Below are positions 1 through 10,690 of a stretch of DNA of 64,000 bases, piece by piece (position 1 is the stretch's first letter; every line of letters starts with the position of its first letter). A program made the position numbers and the translations under genes. This stretch comes from Prorocentrum cordatum (lineage: Eukaryota > Sar > Dinophyceae > Prorocentrales > Prorocentraceae), in contig CAUYUJ010014632.1 in assembly GCA_963575745.1 (NCBI GenBank), positions 126,001 through 190,000 on the forward strand, read 5' to 3'. The notes beneath the pieces are model-generated. The model did not search any database. It was not told the origin of the DNA and saw only the letters and a list, made by a program, of their open reading frames with translations.

Positions 1-1210
1 ATGGATGTGGGGTTCGATATTGCTGACACGCCGCCAGTCGTCTTGCCAAGTTGATGCCGTTTCGGCGAAACGGGCAAGCGCTGGACTGTCAGTCGGTGGC
101 GCGGTTGGTGGACAGGGACATGGAACTCACGGATGACACCTACAGGCCAAATTTTTATCGCACCAATGAACGTGGCGCTGAGCGACCGGGATTTCATGTC
201 ATGGCATGTGGAGCACGAGATTGCGTTGATAACACACGTTGTGGTCACCAATGGCGGAGGGTGCCGCAACGGTCGCGGACCTGCTGCGTGGACTATGCAC
301 GTGGTTGCCCGGCCCGGCAGTTGGTCGACCTCGCAGGCTTGGAGCACATGTACGTTGATCCTGCACGGTCTCCACGCAGGACTCAGCGATTGCGCTCTGC
401 ATTGCCGCACCACGAGCGTTGCCTCGACTTAACCTCGACTTCTGGTGGTCCTCCTGCTTCCCCTCTGCTGGCGCAGGCTAGTCAGGAAGCATCCTGTGTT
501 GAGCAACAGCTGTAATTGTCAGCCGTATGTCTGCTGCTGATCGGGCTTGCCATGGCATCTACCCAGGCGGCAAAGAAAAAAACGGAGCGCTGCAAGACAC
601 GCGAGCATGCAAGACCGAACGTCCTCGTACTTCGAGTCGGTGATGCAGAGATCGCTGACAGCGTTCATACGCTCCTTCAAGTACGCGTACCATATCTTGT
701 ATGAACCTGGCAGCTCCTGGAAAGGACGGTTATCAGGATGAGGGAAGACGGATGAGCAAGGGAATGGAGAGAACCACGAGAAGGGGTGATGGCGGGAAAG
801 GATGAGAAGTGTGCCAACGATGTGGAGAGGCGGAGAAGGCGGAGGGGAAGGAAGCGAAGGATCATGAAACGGAAGGGTGGATCATACTGACAGAATGGAT
901 AGAAGCGAAGACGAAGAGGAGGACATGGAGAAGGACAAGGAGGACGAAGAGGGTGGGAGAAGACGAAATGGGGGAGAGGAAAGAACCAACTTGCACGATG
1001 GCGTGCTACGCAAGCATGAGCAGGCTGCACAAAACCGACCTGACATGTTCAACCAACAACGAAGTACGAGAAAGGTGATAAAGTGAATACCGACGTACCG
1101 ACAGGGAGAGGGAGTATGACGAGTGCAAAAGGGAAGGAGAAAAGGGAGAACGTTCCATTGGGAGTAGAAGTAGGAGATGGAGGAAGGGGGCAGGCAGGGT
1201 GGCAGTAGGA
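1..1210. other. Unassigned sequence, possible short ORF at 51-515
   Basis: No gene is recognised. A 154-residue frame runs from 51 to 515 (+) and a different 99-residue frame from 133 to 432 (+) overlaps it. Neither shows a known motif, and their overlap means at most one can be real. From about 740 to 1200 the strand is purine-rich (GA-rich) without a clean period. An exon fragment at the window edge is possible but unsupported. Confidence 0.2.
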
Positions 1211-2489
1211 AGAAACCAACAAACTATGTTACATAAACGAGTGTCAACACAAACGGGATGGCGGCGGATGCAAATCGCGTCCTCAGGAGACTCACGAGGT
1301 CCTCACGAGAGGTCCTCACGAGACTCCGAAGATACCTCCAAGGTGCGTCCAGGGCTGCCGACAGGTCACTAGAACTCAAAATCGTGTTTTTTTGGACCTC
1401 CTGCGACGAGAGGAGGCACCAACGACCACCAAGGAAGCCCCAGGAGACTGCCACACACGCCTCCCAAAAGGCGCATACGAGGTGCCCGACCCGCAGCCCC
1501 CCCCCCCCCAAGCAGCCAAGACTGCACGAGGACCGCTGAGAAGGCCGAGGGCGGCCACAGCAGGCCCAGAAAGCTGGCTGCCCCAGAGCGGAGTGCACAC
1601 CCCCCGAGGGCACCCCCGGACTGCACGAGAAACCCTACAACAAGGAGGCCGAGGAGGGCTCCAAGAGGCTAAGGATATCCCCCTGCACTCTGCATCACTG
1701 AGGCAAACGTATGAGAGGGTCCTCGTAAGAAATGCAAATCCCACCAGCCCTCTGCGCGTGAGTACTTTACCGGTTTTCCTTTTCTATCTTCTCTCCTACC
1801 CAGATTACAATCATGTTGGTACCAATTCAAACCAAAATGGTACAGATTCCAACCGCTTTGGAAGCTCCCTAGAGATTGCCGAGACATTCCTGGGATATGC
1901 CAAAAAGATTCCATACGAGATGCCTGAATGATGCCTCAGGGATTGCTCGGGATTCCTTCAGTACTTCCTAGATTTTCCATTGAGGTTCATGTGTTGTCTG
2001 GTTAGTGTACTGCTCGCTGGTGGGATTCGTCCCCACAACTCTCACATGAAGACCAGGTAACGCGATGTTTTGCGCAACTGTCGTACGAGCTGTCCAGCTC
2101 TCATACGCCGGCCGTGAAGCTCGACTGAGACTGGCGACCACCGCTCAGTCCCAAGTCAGCATAGTCAACATAACAGATTCCACCTGTGGCACGCATGTTG
2201 TCTCTTCAGACGTGCATTTGATTTCTGCATCGCCTTAAGGTACTCTACACATAGAGCAGATTCGTCAGCTCCAGATGGCTAGATGAAATTGGTACCCATT
2301 GTTTTGTTGGGGGGCAGGTTGAAGCGGTTGGAAACGGATTCACCCCTCCCCTAACCCCTCCGACTGGGTCTCGAAGGAAGGGGGGGGGGGGCGAGAGGGG
2401 TCAGAGCGTCCGAGATGGCCTCGGTGTCGGCCCCATTTGGGCCTCCTGGGGGTGGGGCAAGGCTAACGACGCCTCCTTATTCCATCGAT
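1211..2489. other. Unassigned AG/CC-rich spacer
   Basis: Around 1275-1335 the motif CACGAGGTCCT recurs as a short degenerate minisatellite. A 179-residue frame (1392-1931, +) runs through biased Pro/Arg-rich sequence and has no recognisable domain. The stretch 1940-2400 holds no gene I can support. Confidence 0.25.
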
Positions 2490-2745
2490 CGCCTCCAAGA
2501 TGGCCCCCAGAGAGGGAGGCTCCCAAGAGTGCCCCAAGAGGGTCCCAGGAGTCCCAGGAGGCGCCGAGGAGGCCCCAAGAGGCCCCCGAAGGGCCCCCAA
2601 GAGTCTCCCAAGAGGCCCGGCTCCCCCGAGGCACCCGAGACGCTCCAAGAGGGCCACGGGGCCGCCAAGAACCTCCCAAGAGGACTCCAAGAGACTTTCG
2701 AGAGACATCCGAAGAGACTCCGAGAGGCATCCAAGAGGCCAATGG
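2490..2745. repeat. Degenerate CCAAGAGG minisatellite
   Basis: Words such as CCAAGAGGCCCC, GAGACTCC and CCAAGAG follow one another at roughly 10-15 bp spacing with much divergence. Frames on both strands stay open because stop codons are rare in this composition; the minus strand reads as Gly/Leu/Ser/Trp repeats. The same repeat type recurs at 6440-7010 and 39690-39890. Confidence 0.6.
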
Positions 2746-2754
2746 CCTTTCTCG

Positions 2755-2816
2755 TCGCCCTCCTCCTCCTCCTCCTCCTCCTCCTCCTCCTCCTCCTCCT
2801 CCTCCTCTTGCTCCAC
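2755..2816. repeat. (CCT)n microsatellite
   Basis: An almost uninterrupted CTC/CCT trinucleotide array directly follows the CCAAGAGG minisatellite. Confidence 0.9.
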
Positions 2817-2984
2817 TTCCTCGTCCGCCTACTCCTCCTCCCTCCTCCACCCTATACGTCCCCCTCTCCCTACTCTACTCCTCTCCCTCATCCTCCCCCT
2901 CTGAAGATATGACGGCTTTACCAGCCCTTCATTCGGCTGCATGCTCCTCCACATCCCTGATAAAGGGCAACTCACCTGGGTATC

Positions 2985-3135
2985 TTTTATGGATGGGCTG
3001 GTGGGGATACTTGTTTTGGTTCGCGGCTCCAAGGCGAGAGACAGGGAGCGAGCACAACGTCCAGCTGGTGGGGATACTTTTTTGGTCGGCGGCTCCCAGG
3101 CAACGGACAGGGAGCGGAAGCGGCGTCCGGGACAG
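2985..3135. repeat. Two tandem units beginning CTGGTGGGGATAC
   Basis: The word CTGGTGGGGATACTT occurs at about 2997 and again about 71 bp later, each followed by a GGCTCC..GACAGGGAGCG segment. Related single copies lie near 3290 and at 11850-11910, so this is a small dispersed and tandem family. Confidence 0.55.
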
Positions 3136-3289
3136 GGTACGATGCTAATTTGCAAGACAATTTGCCGCCAGAGTCGGCAGACAAAGCTCACACCTGCAAG
3201 ACAAGCTCGCAGTTGCTGTACATGCACATGCCAGGAACAAAATGCCCCTCATTGAGACGCATCTTAGCGTCGACTGGTGTTTTTTTTTC

Positions 3290-4610
3290 TGGTGGGGATA
3301 CGCGAAGCGTGTAGAATAAGAGCTAAAAATCCAATGAACCTAACGGGCCATTGAACCGGATTAGCCAATCTAAGCCCCAGATGAAGCTGGATCTAGCGGG
3401 ATTATGCCAGAGTAGGCCGGTCTGTGATAACGCGCAGATGCTCAATTGAACCTCCGAGTCGAACATTCTAAAATGATGGTGCTACGCTACGTTATCTGCC
3501 ACACGCACACAGTTACAAAGCTGAACGAGGGCCGCAGAAACAATGACGGTGCGACACATGCTCAAACAACACACAATGTGATACAGTCGGCCTTGATTGG
3601 ACAGGACACGCGAGAGGACACAAGACCCTTCCGAGGGCCACATCGCCATAGGAGTGTAAGAAGGCAAGTGTCGCGAGGCACAGAACACAAGGGTACCCTT
3701 GAACTGGCAGGGTCAACCTACAAATCCGGGCCGACTGTACCGCTCGTTGTCCGTATGGCTGTCCTTAAAATTGCCACATCTATGCTGACAAGTCAGGACA
3801 ATCCCGCTACAGCGCAACTGGAGCACAACGACGCGCGACAAGGTTGCAAGGCCATCGGGCTCCCAGATTGAATCCTAAATTGAAAGATCATTGCCCCTTG
3901 TGCAATGCTACGAGGCAAGAAATCACGGGTACCCTTGGGCAACTTCTCATCCTTATGATGGCGTTTGACTGTGCGTTCTTTGAGCGACTCATTCGCCCGC
4001 TGCTACGATATTAGAAAGATCTTTAGTCAGCTTATCCCGCTCCGCTCGCGCTCGATCTTCGTATCAGTACTCAATTGCACCAAAGCGTCGCATTGGGATG
4101 CAACTCTTGGGAGGTCTCTGTGGGAACGGATACGGGTGAATGAGCCCGATGAGGCTACTAAACTGGATTACACCGAACTGGGACCAACATTGAGCCAGAT
4201 TGGGCGGGATGGAGCACAATAAACCGGCTTTGAGCCGGATGAGGACGATTCGTGACCATGGATCTGCTGGCGCAGACGCTGCATTCAACCTCCCAGAAAA
4301 TTCAACCGTGATAGCACACCACACAATCCGCATCACGATACACCACGTATATCGTACCGCAACAGGCGGGGCCCTAGTAATCGGCCATAGTAGAAAAAAC
4401 ACTCACAAACGGACCAGGCAAAAACTGGAACATGTCCAAACTAAAGCACCAGCGGAGAATCAACAGCCCATATGACAGCAGATGTGGCCCCGCCGCGGAC
4501 TGGGAACATGTCGTATGCAAAGGGAAGCCCACATATAGAACAAGGAAGCACAGGGAGGGACGAAGTAGAGCACGAGGAACCATAAGCATGATTACAAGGA
4601 GGGGTACAAT
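3290..4610. other. Unassigned spacer with degenerate GGATTA/AGCC repeats
   Basis: Words like CCGGATTA, GAGCCGGAT and TGGATTACA recur irregularly at 3345-3440 and 4130-4260. Similar text lies at 10255-10330, 10905-10975, 19605-19690 and 24085-24215. No gene is supported here. Confidence 0.35.
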
Positions 4611-4614
4611 CTTG

Positions 4615-5501
4615 CCGAACGACCCAACCATAGCCGGTTGTGGGTACCGCGTCGTGGCACCGCCTTCGGCGTATCTTCCCGTGGGGCCACAAACCGTGTG
4701 AAGGGCGAGCCGAAATGGGAGAGGAACCGCATCCGAACCCTGCCACAAAGGGGTGCGGTGGAACTCCCAGTGGGACCACGAAACGTGTAGGGGGTGCGCC
4801 GACATAGAGGGGGGAATCGCGTGCGAACCCTGCCACTGGGCCTCCGGTGGAGCTCCCTATGGGGCCAAGAAACGCGTCAGCGGTGTGCCGAAATGGGCGG
4901 GGAACGGAATGCGAACCCTGCCGCTGAGGCCGTGGGTGGAGCTCCCTGTGGGGCCCCTGGGCGGGCAACCGCATGCGAACCCCACCACCAGGGCCCTGGG
5001 CGGAGCTGCCTATGGGGCCACAAAGCGTGGAAGTGGTGTGCAAACACTACACACATTGGGCCGTCGGTGGAGCTCGCTAATTATGGGGCCACAAAACGTG
5101 TTAGGGGTGTGCCGAAACGGGCGGGGAAACGCATCCGACTCCTGCCATTGGGGCCGTCGATGGAGCTCCCTATGGGGTCACGAAACGTGTGAGGGGTGTG
5201 CCGAAACGGGAGCCGCATCCGAATCCTGCCATTGGGGCCGTCGGTGGAGCTCCTTATGCGGGCACGAAACGTGTGTGGGGTATGTCGGAATGGGCGGGGA
5301 AGCGCATGCGAACCCTGCCACTGGAGCCTTCGGTGAAGCTCTCTATGGGGCCACAAAGCGTGTGCGGGGTGTGCCGAATTGGTTGGCATGCGGAGGGCAG
5401 AGGCAGGGATGGGAGGAGGGAGGAGGAGGGAGGTGTAAGGAGGACGGAGACGCAGGGCGCTGTGTCTCCAAAACGAAGAGCCAACATCCCAGGATGGTTG
5501 G
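4615..5501 (+). repeat. 90-bp satellite composite element, locus 1 (divergent)
   Basis: The locus opens with ACGACCCAACCATA, which also opens the loci at 25.9 and 50.5 kb. About nine diverged units of 80-90 bp follow, each carrying GGGGCCACGAAACGTG, GTGTGCCGAAA and GGAGCTCC words, down to about 5395. A GA-rich stretch (5400-5455) and then the word AGGATGGTTGG close it, as at the 25.9-kb locus. The open frames here are by-products of the period being near 30 codons; indels move the frame between units. Confidence 0.75.
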
Positions 5502-6439
5502 TAAAACTCCAGGTCGCTCATCAAAGGAACTAGCAGACAAGGATCGACACACTGTTAAATCAAAATACGCCCGAACATATCGAATTCGACGGCCTTTCGA
5601 CCAGACGACGCCAGGCAACGCCAGGCACGGCCATTGAGCGTGAGACCGCACAACAAATGGTAGTTCTTGCGTTCAGATGTTACGACCAGACCCACTCTTG
5701 GGTGCGTCCAAGAGGGGGGCGTCCAAGAGGGAGGGTCGCAAATGATGGCCAAAGTATGTTCGCGGACGAGGGGGGGACCAAGGGATGTATTGAAAGAAAA
5801 ATAGGCGGCAATGAAATCCAGGGAGATTGCATGGCCGCCTATGATATCCCTGGCCATGATATCCATCCCCGCTGATCCCCAGAATTGGACACCTACGACA
5901 GTCATCCCCATCTCTATGCGGGATGGGTTATCGGGCCAAATCGATCAGTCAAGACCTCCGAGCCCGCAACGGGCACCTCGGGCCGCTGGAATGCAAAGAT
6001 CCCTATAGGCATCCAAAGGTCTTGAGAACCCGCTCCAGAGGCCTCTGGATGTCCCGTAAAGTCCACTGAGACATCCAGTCCCGAGCAGGGTCAAATAACA
6101 CCCAACTATACAACAACCACATCAATTCCTTCACCCCCCCCTCGCTCAGGAGAGCGCCAAGCTGCACATCTGCACTGATCCTGGCTGGGCCCATCCTGGG
6201 CCAAGAATCGATGCCCACACTCTCCTAACTTCGCCAAACAAGTTTACCAACCACATCCGCCACCGTGCCTCTGGCACGAAGTGGAGTGCCTCAAGGCTCG
6301 TGCAACACTGAGAGGACTGTGCTGCTGCAGCAAGAATTGCAAATCTTGTAGGGCCCGGACAAGGCGTTTCCTGGGCGTCCCCGGGGTCCGCCAGAAGCGC
6401 TCGCGTCGACCCACCCTGCCCAGAGGGCACCCAAATGAG
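5502..6439. other. Unassigned spacer
   Basis: I see no gene. Around 5820-5880 the words ATGGCCGCC..ATGATATCC resemble text near 42990-43030. The rest has no clear period, and no frame shows a domain. Confidence 0.3.
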
Positions 6440-7010
6440 CCTAGATGGCTCCAACAGGCCCCCGATATGGTCAAAGAGGGCCCCAAGTCGCCCCAAGATC
6501 GCTCCAGGACGCCCAAGATGGCATCAAGATGGCCCAAGAGGCCTCCAAGACGCCACAAGAGGCCTCTGAGAGCCCCCCCCAAGAGGGCTCCAAGGGGTAA
6601 AAACAATTGATTGCCCTAAGGTTTTTGATAGATTGGGCGTTCTCGACTGTTCGGCTTTCCGACGCTCCACGACGGCTCAAGAGGCCCCGAAGACCACTCC
6701 AAGACTGCCCAAGAGGCCTCCAAGAGGGCCACAAGACAGCCTAAGAGCGTCCTACGCCAAAGACAACCCAATATGGCTCCAAGACGGCCCCAAATGAGGC
6801 CCAAGAGAGGGAGCATGAATCGAAAATACCAGCCTTCCGCCCCAGGGGGCCCCCAAGAGGCCCCAAGAGGCCCTAGGAGGCCCCCAAGAGGCCCCAAGAT
6901 GCCCTCAAGAGGCCCAGGTCCAAAAGAGGCCCCAAGAGGACCCACAACGGACCCCAAGAGGCCTCGAAACTACCTCCAAGAGGCCCCCGAGAGGCCCCCA
7001 CACGAGATCC
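6440..7010. repeat. Degenerate CCAAGAGG minisatellite
   Basis: Long run of GGCCCCAAGAGG-type words at 10-15 bp spacing, interrupted at 6600-6660 by AT-richer unique sequence. The minus strand reads as LLGASWGPLG-like repeats in several frames, which is a composition effect and not evidence for a protein. Confidence 0.65.
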
Positions 7011-7509
7011 CAACGAATATCCCATAGGCTTCATACCCGCAGCCAAGGCACGGTGGCGTGATGGGCCGAATGCCATTCGATACAGAAACGTGCCCAAAGT
7101 ACCTCCTCCGCTCCTCCTCCTCCCCTTCACTCCGACGTCACATTTTTTCGTAATGTGGGCCCTCCAGGATACTGACCCTTTCCTTGGGGCTGGCCTTGCA
7201 TCCTGAAGTGTGCTCTGACGGTCCACCAGGATCAAAAGACGGCCTCCACAGGCCGAACACGTCGAACACACTGGCCAGATGTGAGCCACCCCCCTCCCCA
7301 GTGCCCAGAGATCTGACGGCGTATGTTCACTGATTGTTGACGACGTGGCTCCCCAAAGGTCTGGATCCTGTCCCAGGGACCAGCTCGTTATCCCGACTCG
7401 TGTTTGACTTGCCTGGGACCTGGTCAGGGCCCTGGGAGGAAGAAAACTGCCAAAAAACTTCAGTCATGGTTTTCCTTCACGCCGTACGCATGTCAGGGAA
7501 GCCGGACGT

Positions 7510-7650
7510 GGTCAACAGTATTCCATCACGTTTTGGTCAGCTTCGCGGGTAACAACGCGTGCTCCCGACAGTCCCTTGGGACGAATCGGGCACACCCCGT
7601 AACGCTGTCCGCGAGGCGGTGCTGCTGGAAATCACCCCGAACCTGGCGAA
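7510..7650 (+). repeat. Dispersed repeat, GCGAGGCG..GCTGGAA type
   Basis: The segment CGAATCGGGCAC..GCGAGGCGGTGCTGCTGGAA has diverged relatives near 40190-40255, 41995-42075, 47985-48065 and 50055-50125. All share a CGGCGAGGCGCA core. Its boundaries are unclear. Confidence 0.45.
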
Positions 7651-7821
7651 CAAAAACACCATAAAATTATCCCGGCAAAGCAACCTAACAGCGATGTGTA
7701 GGAGCATATCTGGAAGCATTCCCCTTAAGATTCAGATGAGAATCCAGTTGTAGAATTCTGCTGTTCTCGCAGTCGTAGTCGCATTCGCGATGACAGTCGC
7801 AGTGGCAACGGCAGTCACAGT

Positions 7822-8142
7822 CACAGCCTCAGCCTCAGCCTGCCTCAGCCTCAGCCTCAGCCTGCCTCAGCCTCAGCCTGCCTCAGCCTCAGCCTCAGCC
7901 TGCTTCAGCCTCAGCCTCAGTCTGCCTTCAGCCTCAGGCCTCAGCCTCAGCCTGCCTCAGCCTCAGCCTGCATCAGCCTCAGCCTCAGCCTCAGCCTGCC
8001 TCAGCATCAGCCTGCCTCAGCCTCAGCCTGCCTCAGCCTCAGCCTGCTTCAGCCTCAGCCTCAGTCTGCCTTCAGCCTCGGCCTCAGCCTCAGCCTGCCT
8101 CAGCCTCAGCCTGCCTCAGCCTCAGCATCAGCCTGCCTCAGC
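7822..8142 (+). repeat. (CAGCCT)n hexanucleotide array
   Basis: Mostly CAGCCT and CTGCCT units with a few T and A variants, about 320 bp. It forms higher-order blocks such as CAGCCTCAGCCTGCCT. It abuts the 72-bp tandem repeat directly. Confidence 0.9.
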
Positions 8143-8560
8143 ATTCAAAATGTGGCCCGGGAATGGAGTTCTGGGAACTCGAAGAACACGAAGTGGCCTA
8201 CAGTTGGCTCCGGGCATTCAAAATGTGGCCCGGGAATGGAGTTCTGGGAACTCGAAGACCACGAAGTGGCCTACAGTTGGCTCCGGGCATCCAAAATGTG
8301 GCCCGGGAGTTCTGGAATTCGAAGAGCACGAAGTGGCCTACAGTTGGCTCCGGGCATCCAAAATGTGGCCCGGGAATGGAGTTCTGGGAAATGGAAGAGC
8401 ACGAAGTGGCCTACAGTTGGCTCCGGGCATCCAAATGTGGCCCGGGAATGGAGTTCTGGGAAATCGAAGAGCACGAAGTGGCCTACAGTTGCATCCGGCC
8501 CTCCAGAATGTGGCCTGGGAATGGAGTTCTGGGAAGTCGAAGAGCACGAAGTGTGTGACT
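8143..8560 (+). repeat. 72-bp tandem repeat, six units
   Basis: Units start with CAAAATGTGGCCCGGG, continue with GGAGTTCTGGGAA and CACGAAGTGGCCTACAG, and end GTTGGCTCCGGGCAT. Starts fall at about 8145, 8217, 8288, 8358, 8429 and 8501. Period 72 equals 24 codons, so all forward frames stay open; small deletions in the third and fifth units shift the frame, arguing against coding. Confidence 0.88.
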
Positions 8561-8845
8561 GTTGGCGAAAAACGAGCCCGGCACCCTGCCGCCCGGCAAC
8601 TCCCAACACCTGCCCGGACCCCCCTGTGGAGTGATCTGTGAGCTCTTTTTAGACCACTAGAAACCTATCAGTCTTCGCTGTTAGGTAAAAAGAAACGTAC
8701 GCTTTCGGAAACCCGTGCGGATTTCTTGGATGTGCGACGCGCACTATCTTCGTGCCCCTTCAAAAGATCCGTCGGCGACGCACTGACCCGGGCCAATGCA
8801 AGCCCAGGCCCAACGGGTCTTGCGAAACCCTACACGCAAACCCGA

Positions 8846-9010
8846 GTCAAAATTCTGGCGCTCTGCGCGGATTTCTTGGATCCGCGCTGGACCCCCCCTT
8901 CCTGGCGAGCGGAGGGCGCCATTTGCGGCGCCGGGGGCGCCGCCCGGGGGGGGGGGGGGGCCAGCGCGGATCCAGGAACCCCGCGCGGAGCGCCAAAAGC
9001 TTATGTCTGC
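8846..9010. mobile_element. GC-rich foldback element, copy 1
   Basis: The left arm TGGCGCTCTGCGCGGATT is matched inverted by the right arm ending GCGCGGAGCGCC. The centre is GGCGCC-rich and carries a G-run. Four other copies in the window share these arms. A partial arm (GTGCGGATTTCTTGGAT) lies just upstream near 8717. Confidence 0.75.
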
Positions 9011-9071
9011 GGCGATGCTTCTTCGAGTCAATGCACGTCCGAACCCACGAAGACCGAAGACGTCCGGGCTG

Positions 9072-9126
9072 CCGTGCTCCTCCTCCTCCTCCTCCTCCTC
9101 CTCCTCCTCCTCCTCCTCCTTCTCCT
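9072..9126. repeat. (CCT)n microsatellite
   Basis: CTC/CCT trinucleotide array followed shortly by a C-run near 9146-9160. Confidence 0.9.
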
Positions 9127-9354
9127 CTCTGCTGGCCCTCTGGGCCCCCCCCCCCCCCCCCTCCCTGTGGTCTCGGAGAGTGCTCGGGTGGCTCCCTCCA
9201 GGAGCCCACGAGAACGTCAGCGAGCGTCGAGCGTCGAGGACGAGGACGACGACGAGCGCTGGCCGGGGGCGGCCGGAACGGCGTGCGCTCCTTGACCGCG
9301 CGCTCGTAGATCAGACACCGCACCCGGGGCGGCGCCTGCGCCTCTCGGGGGGAG

Positions 9355-9680
9355 AAACGGGCTGTGGATATATGATCGTTTCCGTATGCCTCGTTTTGCC
9401 GATCTGCGCGGGCCCTCCCCCCCCCCCCTCCCCCCCCCTCCCCAATGGAACAGACTTTGGCTGTGGAGCACGGGGGGGAGCACGGGCTGTGGATGTGATC
9501 GTTTTCGTATGCCCTGTTTCGCCGATCTACGCGGGCCCGCGCCCCCTCTCCCTCCCCCCTCCCCAATGGAATAGACTTTGGCTGTGGAGCACGGGGGGGA
9601 GCACGGGCTGTGGATGTGGTCGTTTTCGTATGCCTTGTTTTGCCGATCTCCGCGGGCCCTCGCCCCCCCCCCTCCCCCCT
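9355..9680 (+). repeat. 120-125-bp tandem repeat, three units
   Basis: GGGCTGTGGAT starts at about 9359, 9484 and 9604. Each unit carries ATCGTTT.CGTATGCC, TTTGCCGATCT.CGCGGGCCC, a polypyrimidine run and CCCAATGGAA.AGACTTTGG. The last unit leads straight into the inverted dispersed repeat at 9680. Confidence 0.8.
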
Positions 9681-10035
9681 CCCCAAGTGGAATAGACTTT
9701 GGCTGTTTGGGGGCGCGCGTTTCGAGCAGAAGGAGCCTCCCCCAGAGGCGGCACTGCCGCAAACAGTCGCATGAAGCAGAAGTCTGCCCCCCCCCCCCTC
9801 CCTCCCCTCCCCTTCCGCCCAATGTCGAAACGCCGAATTACGAAACGGAGGGGAAGGGGGGAAAGGTGGGGAAAGGGGGGGAAGGGGGGGAAGGGGGGGG
9901 GGGGAGGGGGGGAGGGGGGGGGTCTGGCCCTGGACCTCTGCCTAGGTGCGGCTGTCTGCAGCCGTGCGTGCCAGGGGGGGAGGGCTCCACCTGCTCGAAA
10001 CCGGCGCCCCCAAACAGCCAGGCTCTGCTCCACGA
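9680..10035. repeat. Head-to-head inverted pair of a dispersed repeat
   Basis: The left arm (9680-9845) is the reverse complement of a repeat whose forward copies lie at 9925-10035 and 36424-36600. Shared words are GGACCTCTGCNTAG, CTGT.TGCAGC, GGGAG..CTCCACC and AACAGCCA.G. The two local copies point away from a G-rich spacer at 9850-9925, so the locus could form a large imperfect hairpin. Confidence 0.6.
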
Positions 10036-10569
10036 GGGGGGGGGGGGATGGGGGGGGCGCGACGGCCCGCGCCGAGCCGCAACACAGCGAGCAAGAGAAA
10101 GGTCACGATACGTCGGTCGGAGGGAGCAGGCAAAGGCAGGAAGTAAGGAGACGCTGACACAACTGATTGCCAGGAGGCAACGACTGGGAGGTCTTCGTCG
10201 GGAAAATCATAGAAGATTAAGCCCAGTCGGGAAGCTGCTGCGCGGAGTCAGGTCGCGGATTCAGCGGGATCAAGCTGGATTACGCGGCATTGACCCAGAT
10301 TAACACGATCAGCCCGGATGTCGGACCAGGGGAAAGCCTGAAGTTGACCTCCCAGGAGGTGCATCCGCCCGCCATCTGAGGACGAGGGCAGAGGTAGTGC
10401 CACTCGACGCTCGAAGCAGGGAGGCGCCCAAAGCAGGCCGGGACTTGGGCATCCAGGAATACCTGCTTTCAACGACCGGCGTGTACACGTCAGTCGGAAA
10501 GAGCAGGCCAAACAATGTGGTAGCAAGGCGGTTGCAGAAGATTGTGTTCAGGCTCCCTAGAGAATAACA
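10036..10569. other. Unassigned spacer
   Basis: No gene. Around 10255-10330 GGATTA/AGCC words recur. Around 10470-10500 the words CAACGACCGGCG resemble the dispersed family at 10570-10690. Confidence 0.3.
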
Positions 10570-10690
10570 AAACAGAGCACGGGCATACCGATTCTTGAAG
10601 TAGGAAGTCACTAGAAGTAGGTTGGGATGTGGGGAACCAAGAATACATACCCTCAACGACCGACGGGTAGCTCCTGATTATTTTTCGGCG
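10570..10690 (+). repeat. Dispersed repeat related to the 61.9-62.5 kb tandem unit
   Basis: The words GATTCTTGAAGTAGGA, GGGAACC.A and CGACCGACGGGTAG align with 61971-62055. This copy is uninterrupted at GAAGTAGGA, so it is a second example of the empty site for the insertion at 62202. Confidence 0.55.

Noticed and set aside
8144-8560. CRISPR array
   Set aside because: Units are contiguous 72-bp tandem repeats with no spacers and the context is eukaryotic. The same applies to the other tandem repeats.
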